11,456 nt of DNA from Oscillospiraceae bacterium (GTDB lineage Bacteria; Bacillota_A; Clostridia; Oscillospirales; Ruminococcaceae). The notes under the pieces were generated by a model that was not told the DNA's origin, did not search any database, and saw only the letters and a list, made by a program, of their open reading frames with translations. The stretch is taken from the NCBI GenBank assembly GCA_017523995.1, contig JAFWUX010000197.1, positions 1 through 11,456 on the forward strand, read 5' to 3'. Each line of letters begins with the position of its first letter. The first letter of the stretch is position 1. Shown here piece by piece: positions 7,943 through 11,456 of this stretch. A program made the position numbers and the translations under genes.

Positions 7943-7971
7943 TTGCAATCCCCGAAATTATCATGTATAAT
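7943..7971 (+). promoter_or_regulatory. Promoter P1
   Basis: TTGCAA (7943-7948) and a consensus TATAAT (7966-7971) are separated by 17 bp. Transcription should start near 7978. No convincing gene follows within its reach until the stem-loop at 8211-8270. Confidence 0.8.
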
Positions 7972-7977
7972 ACAGAT

Positions 7978-8276
7978 GCTGGCAACAGAACAGAGACAGC
8001 GAGCAGCCCGTTACCTGTTTCTGTCCGATTGTTTAGCATTTAGCATGAGCAATCATGTGAGAGATATCCGGAAATGCGGAATGAAATCCATCTTTTTCTC
8101 AACACTACCTCAATACTTTCTCAACATTAAACCTACTCCTGAAATGCAGCAAAAACCACCGCACTGCCGCACCACAACGGCACCACATTCACATCAACAT
8201 TATCCGGCTCATGAAATACAGGGTATGATTCACATGATCGCAAGACCGTTGAATCTACCCTGTATTTCATTTTATC
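7978..8276 (+). ncRNA. Candidate ~300-nt structured non-coding transcript from P1
   Basis: The stretch runs from the predicted P1 start to the T-rich end of a long stem-loop. Near its 5' end, ACAGAGACAG (7990-7999) pairs with CTGTTTCTGT (8015-8024) with one wobble. CATGA-GCAA-TCATG (8044-8057) makes a small hairpin with a GNRA-type loop. A segment with no G at all (8084-8140) lies in the middle, and the 60-nt stem-loop closes the 3' end. No reading frame in it has a ribosome binding site. It could instead be an untranslated leader that reads on into the gene at 8400, or encode a peptide I fail to see. I recognise no known RNA family. Confidence 0.4.
8211..8276 (+). terminator. Long stem-loop, probable terminator of the P1 transcript
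   Basis: ATGAAATACAGGGTA (8211-8225) pairs with TACCCTGTATTTCAT (8256-8270). After one bulged T, GATTC pairs with GAATC, giving a ~20-bp stem around a 19-nt loop. TTTTATCTT follows. The stem base is AT-rich and the T-run is interrupted, so termination is plausible rather than certain; a protein-binding or RNA-processing site is the alternative. Confidence 0.5.
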
Positions 8277-8297
8277 TTCCGGCAAAAGCGGCTTTGA

Positions 8298-8328
8298 CCG
8301 TTTACCGCCGGAAACGTTCCGCTTGCCG
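8298..8328 (+). promoter_or_regulatory. Two direct-repeat operator-like boxes upstream of promoter P2
   Basis: CCGTTTACCG (8298-8307) is identical to the P1 boxes. CCGCTTGCCG (8319-8328) matches at 8 of 10 positions. Spacing between boxes (21 bp) and from the second box to -35 (8 bp) is exactly as at P1. Confidence 0.68.
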
Positions 8329-8336
8329 GATTATGC

Positions 8337-8365
8337 TTGCATTCTGTCAACTGATATAGTATAAT
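8337..8365 (+). promoter_or_regulatory. Promoter P2 of the degenerate YcaO gene
   Basis: TTGCAT (8337-8342) and TATAAT (8360-8365) lie 17 bp apart. The start of transcription is expected near 8372, leaving a ~28-nt leader with GGAG at 8389-8392. Confidence 0.82.
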
Positions 8366-8399
8366 ATACATCAGGAAAGAAAAATAATCGGAGTATATT

Positions 8400-9350
8400 A
8401 TGAATCAGAATCCTACTCTTCAAACACACCACCCGCCGCAGGAAGTCACAGCACGAATCCGAACATTTTTCGCACACATGCATATCCGGCTCACGGAATA
8501 TCAAAGGCATGAAAATCTGCTTGGCTCTTATGCGGTACATCTGCAGCCTGTACACAGCATCGGCAGTGCAGGCTTCTGCGGCACCGGCCTCACCGCAGCC
8601 CGCGCACGCGCCGGCGCCTATCTCCAATGCATGTGCAAGCTTTGCACACAACCTGATCTGCCGCTCTGGTCACTGCGGAAACGAACCGTCTGTTATTGCA
8701 GTGATCCCGCTGAGCTCATAACCTGTGCCGGCAGGACGCCGGCAGAAGCGCTCGTGCAGGGCATCTCTGACCTGTTCAGCCGGAAAGCAGCTGCCGGAGG
8801 GCAGTATATCACCGCCGCGCCGGAGATACCGGAATCCGTGACCGCCGGATATCCGGAAGCAAACCGCATGTACCGGCTGCTGAAGCAGCAGTACGGAGAA
8901 AGCATCCGGTTGACGGAAATCTCCGGCGACGGCATCCAGTTTTCCGCGGCGCTCCGGATGCAGAATCCGCACAAAAAAGAAGCGGATTATTTATTCAGCT
9001 CGCATCCGGATGCCGGACTTGCACTGGAACGTCTTTTTGTCAACGCAGTCAACGGAAGCTGCTTTGCAGATGCGCTCTATCTGGGCGATCACGATTCTTC
9101 TGCATTGCTTTCTGCCATGATGCAGGCGCTGCTCAGGCAGGATTATGATATCCTGATCGGGGACTGCTCCTGCGCCGGACTGTGCATCTATCAGCTGATG
9201 ATTCCCGGACTGCGGGTCGGGATGCAGTGCAATCCGCTGCCGGATACGCTCGCGTTCCATGCTGCGATCCAGCGCTGCAGAGCCTACCGCTCGGAGCACC
9301 CTGCCGATCCGGAACAGTCACGCGCGCTCCTTTCCGCTCTTTGCGGGTAA
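8400..9350 (+). CDS. Divergent YcaO-like protein, probable non-canonical or inactive member
   Basis: This 316-residue protein lines up, from memory of the family, with clostridial YcaO-like proteins. YcaO enzymes use ATP to activate peptide amides, making azoles or thioamides in modified peptides. Landmarks are PPQEVTARIRTFF (12-24), IGSAGFCGTGLTAARARAGA (54-73, aligning to the nucleotide-binding stretch with IGTNGKG), ITCAGRTPAEALVQGISDLF (107-126), YPEANRMYRLLKQQYG (151-166), SSHPDAGLALERLFVNAVNG (200-219) and DYDILIGDCSCAGLC (248-262). Carboxylates expected to bind ATP/Mg are mostly replaced: the usual E-x2-E in the first motif reads Q76/C79, and in the second D124/S127. Fourteen cysteines are present, grouped as C77/C79/C82, C98/C100 and C256/C258/C262. 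It appears shorter than usual for this group, with little between the first two motifs. GGAG at 8389-8392 sets the start. It is a single gene with its own promoter and terminator; no precursor peptide or dehydrogenase is adjacent. Function unknown. Confidence 0.7.
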   Translation: MNQNPTLQTHHPPQEVTARIRTFFAHMHIRLTEYQRHENLLGSYAVHLQPVHSIGSAGFCGTGLTAARARAGAYLQCMCKLCTQPDLPLWSLRKRTVCYCSDPAELITCAGRTPAEALVQGISDLFSRKAAAGGQYITAAPEIPESVTAGYPEANRMYRLLKQQYGESIRLTEISGDGIQFSAALRMQNPHKKEADYLFSSHPDAGLALERLFVNAVNGSCFADALYLGDHDSSALLSAMMQALLRQDYDILIGDCSCAGLCIYQLMIPGLRVGMQCNPLPDTLAFHAAIQRCRAYRSEHPADPEQSRALLSALCG

Positions 9351-9365
9351 TAATATATATTGCAG

Positions 9366-9412
9366 AACAAAGCCGCTCAATTTACCTCATGCGTAAATTG
9401 AGCGGCTTTGTT
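9366..9412. terminator. Bidirectional terminator between the YcaO-like gene and pfkA
   Basis: AACAAAGCCGCTCAATTTAC (9366-9385) is perfectly complementary to 9393-9412, a 20-bp stem with a 7-nt loop. T-runs appear on both strands at the stem foot. It serves both convergent genes (stops at 9350 and 9429). Confidence 0.93.
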
Positions 9413-9428
9413 TCTATGCGTTCAGGTA

Positions 9429-10511
9429 TCAGTCGCCGAACGAAACGCCGATGCGCTTTGCGGTGACTACGAGCTGATCCTTCGGGTTGACGAACTTTGT
9501 CAGACCGGCGATGTCCTCGAGCTTATTCGAGGTGACCTTGCCGTTGACCATCGCGACGGTTCTGCCGTACTTCTCGCTTGCGATCAGCTTGGCAGCGTGG
9601 ACGCCGAATTTCGTTGCAAGGATGCGGTCATATGCCGAGGGGGAGCCGCCGCGGAGCATGTGTCCCGGCACGCAGACGCGCGTATCAATGCCGGTGCCCG
9701 CCTGAACCTGCGCAGCAATCCGCGAGGTTGCGGTGATGATGCCTGCCTCCTCGCGCTTTCTTGCGCGGTCCTTCTTCTTGAGCTTCGCCTCGTCCTTATC
9801 GAATGCGCCCTCTGCAACTGCGAGGATCGAGAAGGATTTTCCGCTTGCAGCGCGCTTCATGACGGCTTCGCAGACCTTGTCGATATCATAGGGGATCTCC
9901 GGAATCAGGATGATATCCGCGCCGCCCGCAAGTCCTGCATTGAGTGTCAGCCAGCCCGCCTTGTTGCCCATGATCTCGCAGACGAGAATGCGGCTGTGAG
10001 AGGCAGCGGTTGTGTGCAGGCGGTCGATTGCATCGGTTGCGGTATCAACGGCTGTGTGGAAACCGAATGTGACATCGGTGCCGTAGATATCGTTGTCGAT
10101 CGTTTTCGGCAGACCGATGACGTTGAGTCCCTCCTGCGCCAGCAGATGCGAGGTTTTGTGCGTGCCGTTGCCGCCGAGCGTCAGCAGGCAGTCGAGCTTC
10201 TGCTTTTTGTAGGTCTCACGCATGTTTTTGACCTTGTCTACATTGTCATCGCCGATGACGGTCATCATCTTGAACGGCTGACGCTTTGTGCCGAGGATCG
10301 TGCCGCCCTGCGTCAGGATGCCGGAAAACTCGTTCGGCTGCATGACGCGGCAGAGGTTGTGGATCAAGCCGTAATAGCCGTTGGAAATGCCGACAATCTC
10401 GACATTTTCCTCGCCCATCAGCTCAAAGCATGCCTTGGCAACGCCGCGGATCGTTGCGTTCAGTCCGGGGCAGTCGCCGCCCGAGGTCAGGATTCCGATT
10501 CTCTTTTTCAT
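9429..10511 (-). CDS. pfkA: 6-phosphofructokinase, GGNGT/PKTIDND type
   Basis: A 360-residue glycolytic enzyme that phosphorylates fructose 6-phosphate to fructose 1,6-bisphosphate in the cytoplasm. Motifs in order are GGDCPGLN (11-18), GGNGTHKT (113-120), PKTIDND (135-141, catalytic base D139), TAASHSR (168-174) and MGNKAGW (181-187). In this superfamily a Gly after the GG-D/N residue favours ATP, while Lys in PKTIDND (K136) is found in pyrophosphate-using and group III enzymes. The Gly/Lys combination fits the group III type, most of which are ATP-dependent, but the phosphoryl donor needs an assay. Asn115 replaces the usual Asp; this is normal for the clostridial subgroup as I know it. The ribosome binding site AAAGGAA lies at 10521-10527. 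It follows the NERD gene by 49 bp on the same strand, with no terminator or clear promoter in the gap, so co-transcription is likely. Confidence 0.95.
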   Translation of the reverse strand: MKKRIGILTSGGDCPGLNATIRGVAKACFELMGEENVEIVGISNGYYGLIHNLCRVMQPNEFSGILTQGGTILGTKRQPFKMMTVIGDDNVDKVKNMRETYKKQKLDCLLTLGGNGTHKTSHLLAQEGLNVIGLPKTIDNDIYGTDVTFGFHTAVDTATDAIDRLHTTAASHSRILVCEIMGNKAGWLTLNAGLAGGADIILIPEIPYDIDKVCEAVMKRAASGKSFSILAVAEGAFDKDEAKLKKKDRARKREEAGIITATSRIAAQVQAGTGIDTRVCVPGHMLRGGSPSAYDRILATKFGVHAAKLIASEKYGRTVAMVNGKVTSNKLEDIAGLTKFVNPKDQLVVTAKRIGVSFGD

Positions 10512-10560
10512 GGTTTCAGGTTCCTTTCATGATATGGATTTTGTGTTTCAGGCAATTATT

Positions 10561-11262
10561 TCACATTTTATGCTTATAGGAGCACTTGGGGTAATTGGAG
10601 CACACCCAGTAGTTGCCCTGCGGAGTCGCCCAGGGCTTGAGCTTTGCGCGGCACTCCGGGCAGATCTGATGGAGCAGCGCCATCTTGGCAATATTCTTAT
10701 AATTGACGGCGTTCTGCTCGTGCTCGATGCGCGCGATATTGCCGCGGATCTGGTTCTGACCGATATAATCAAAGATATACTCGATCTCGCCCTGACTCAG
10801 CAGCTTTGTCCGCTGCTCGGCGACCTCCTGCATGACCTTCTGCAGCGACTGCAGCGAGGTCACGATGCTTGTCCGCGGCGGATAGGGCGGCTCGATCTGC
10901 AGCCGCGCCCCCGCATAGCGGTACATGATTATGATTGAATGATAATAGATTTCAAACGGCAGCGGCGCAAGAAACTCCTTCAGATACTTCATATGAAACA
11001 TGTTCTGCAGCACAGGGCTGAAATAGTCGATCTCGCGGTCGGCGGAATAATGCTTCCAGTATTTCTTCATGCCCTCGCCCTGAATGGTGCCGCGAAAGGT
11101 TTTCATCTCGCAGACAAACATCGCGGCGCGCGTCAGGATGACGAAGTCGATGTGCATGGTTTTATCGCCTGCCGGAATCAGGATATCGCGGATCACCTTG
11201 AGATCCTGATACTGCGAAAGCAGCATGGTGAGCTGCATTTCCGGTGTGAGTTGCTCGTTCAT
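10561..11262 (-). CDS. NERD-domain protein with C-terminal topoisomerase-type zinc ribbon
   Basis: A 233-residue protein. The N-terminal part carries the nuclease-related NERD signature: D39 in HIDFVILT, then E52-x-K54 in FVCEMKTFRGTI, the D-ExK arrangement of restriction-endonuclease-like folds. The C-terminus has four cysteines, C201-x2-C204 and C221-x5-C227 (CPECRAKL, then WVCSNYPKCSYKHK), matching the zinc ribbon found at the end of type IA topoisomerases, likely a DNA- or RNA-binding module. A nucleic-acid-processing role is therefore inferred; the biological function of NERD proteins is largely unknown. AAGAAGG at 11273-11279 supports the start. It precedes pfkA by 49 bp, probably in one transcript. 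A 162-bp palindromic element ends only ~31 bp before the start codon, so its promoter must lie inside or beyond that element. Length and domain order are normal for NERD/zinc-ribbon proteins. Confidence 0.85.
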   Translation of the reverse strand: MNEQLTPEMQLTMLLSQYQDLKVIRDILIPAGDKTMHIDFVILTRAAMFVCEMKTFRGTIQGEGMKKYWKHYSADREIDYFSPVLQNMFHMKYLKEFLAPLPFEIYYHSIIIMYRYAGARLQIEPPYPPRTSIVTSLQSLQKVMQEVAEQRTKLLSQGEIEYIFDYIGQNQIRGNIARIEHEQNAVNYKNIAKMALLHQICPECRAKLKPWATPQGNYWVCSNYPKCSYKHKM

Positions 11263-11293
11263 GGTTTGATTGCCTTCTTTCGGTTCCTGTGGT

Positions 11294-11455
11294 TATTGAT
11301 GTCCCAACTATCTCATGAAGATATCTGCTTGTCTTTTTGCCATGATACTGCGTTAGAAATCCTTGCCTTGCGTCAGCAAGGCTGCGGCTTTCTGCCTTGT
11401 CTCATGACAAAAATCCTGCGCATCTATTCTTCAAGATTTAATTGGTACATCAATA
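11294..11455. mobile_element. MITE-like 162-bp imperfect palindrome
   Basis: The two halves are inverted copies at roughly 70-75 percent identity by eye. The ends are perfect 9-bp inverted repeats, TATTGATGT (11294-11302) and ACATCAATA (11447-11455), continuing as CCAA and TTGG after one mismatch. The centre is a perfect 7-bp stem, GCCTTGC-GTCA-GCAAGGC (11365-11382). Midway, TTTTTGCCATGA (11334-11345) faces TCATGACAAAAA. No coding frame is evident. The right end coincides with the window edge, so a target-site duplication cannot be checked and the element may continue. A long structured leader RNA of the NERD gene is an alternative reading. Confidence 0.65.
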
Positions 11456-11456
11456 G

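Noticed and set aside
7943..8359. Plus-strand open frame of up to 138 codons between P1 and P2, including a possible 104-residue Cys/His/Thr-containing peptide from 8045
   Set aside because: No ribosome binding site precedes the candidate ATGs at 7976 or 8045. The frame runs through the 8211-8270 stem-loop, the P2 boxes and the P2 -10, and the composition is unlike neighbouring genes. I considered it as a modified-peptide precursor for the YcaO-like protein but found no leader/core pattern.
9408..10532. 374-codon plus-strand frame opposite pfkA, and a 396-codon minus-strand frame opposite the peptidase gene (3829-5019)
   Set aside because: The opposite strands carry unmistakable enzymes with all motifs; the antisense products are Cys/Asp/Arg-rich shadows and run through terminators.

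Overview
The window looks like chromosomal DNA from a Gram-positive clostridial gut or rumen bacterium of the Ruminococcus/Oscillospiraceae kind. This rests on moderate GC content, strong AAGGAGG-type ribosome binding sites, a YfhO membrane protein with a SHOCT tail, an ECF sigma/anti-sigma pair, and the GGNGT/PKTIDND type of phosphofructokinase. The assignment is inference from gene content.

Layout from left to right. Positions 1-329 hold a tandem array of a 78-bp repeat that runs off the left edge. A sigma-A-type promoter (404-432) then drives a large membrane protein of the YfhO family (491-3688), closed by a terminator. Next is a monocistronic M24 Xaa-Pro aminopeptidase (3853-4929) with its own promoter and terminator. 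On the minus strand, facing it, lies a two-gene operon: an ECF sigma factor (7278-6721) overlapping by ATGA with a membrane-anchored, propeller-like putative anti-sigma/sensor (6724-5084).

Positions 7291-8399 have no convincing protein gene but are full of structure. They contain a second 78-bp repeat array of a different subfamily, with covarying 6-3-6 hairpins. Next to it is a promoter (P1) with two upstream direct-repeat boxes, then a possible ~300-nt non-coding transcript with a G-free segment, ending in a ~20-bp stem. A second promoter (P2) has the same two boxes at identical spacing. P2 drives a 316-residue degenerate YcaO-like protein (8400-9350) whose ATP/Mg-binding carboxylates look replaced and which carries cysteine clusters instead.

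A perfect 20-bp bidirectional terminator separates this gene from a minus-strand pair: a NERD-domain protein with a C-terminal zinc ribbon (11262-10561), followed 49 bp later by 6-phosphofructokinase (10511-9429). The right edge (11294-11455) is a 162-bp imperfect palindrome, MITE-like, directly upstream of the NERD gene.

The most promising candidate for an undescribed system is 7899-9350: two promoters sharing one operator architecture, one reading into a possible structured RNA and the other into a YcaO-derived, apparently non-canonical protein. All function claims there are inference.
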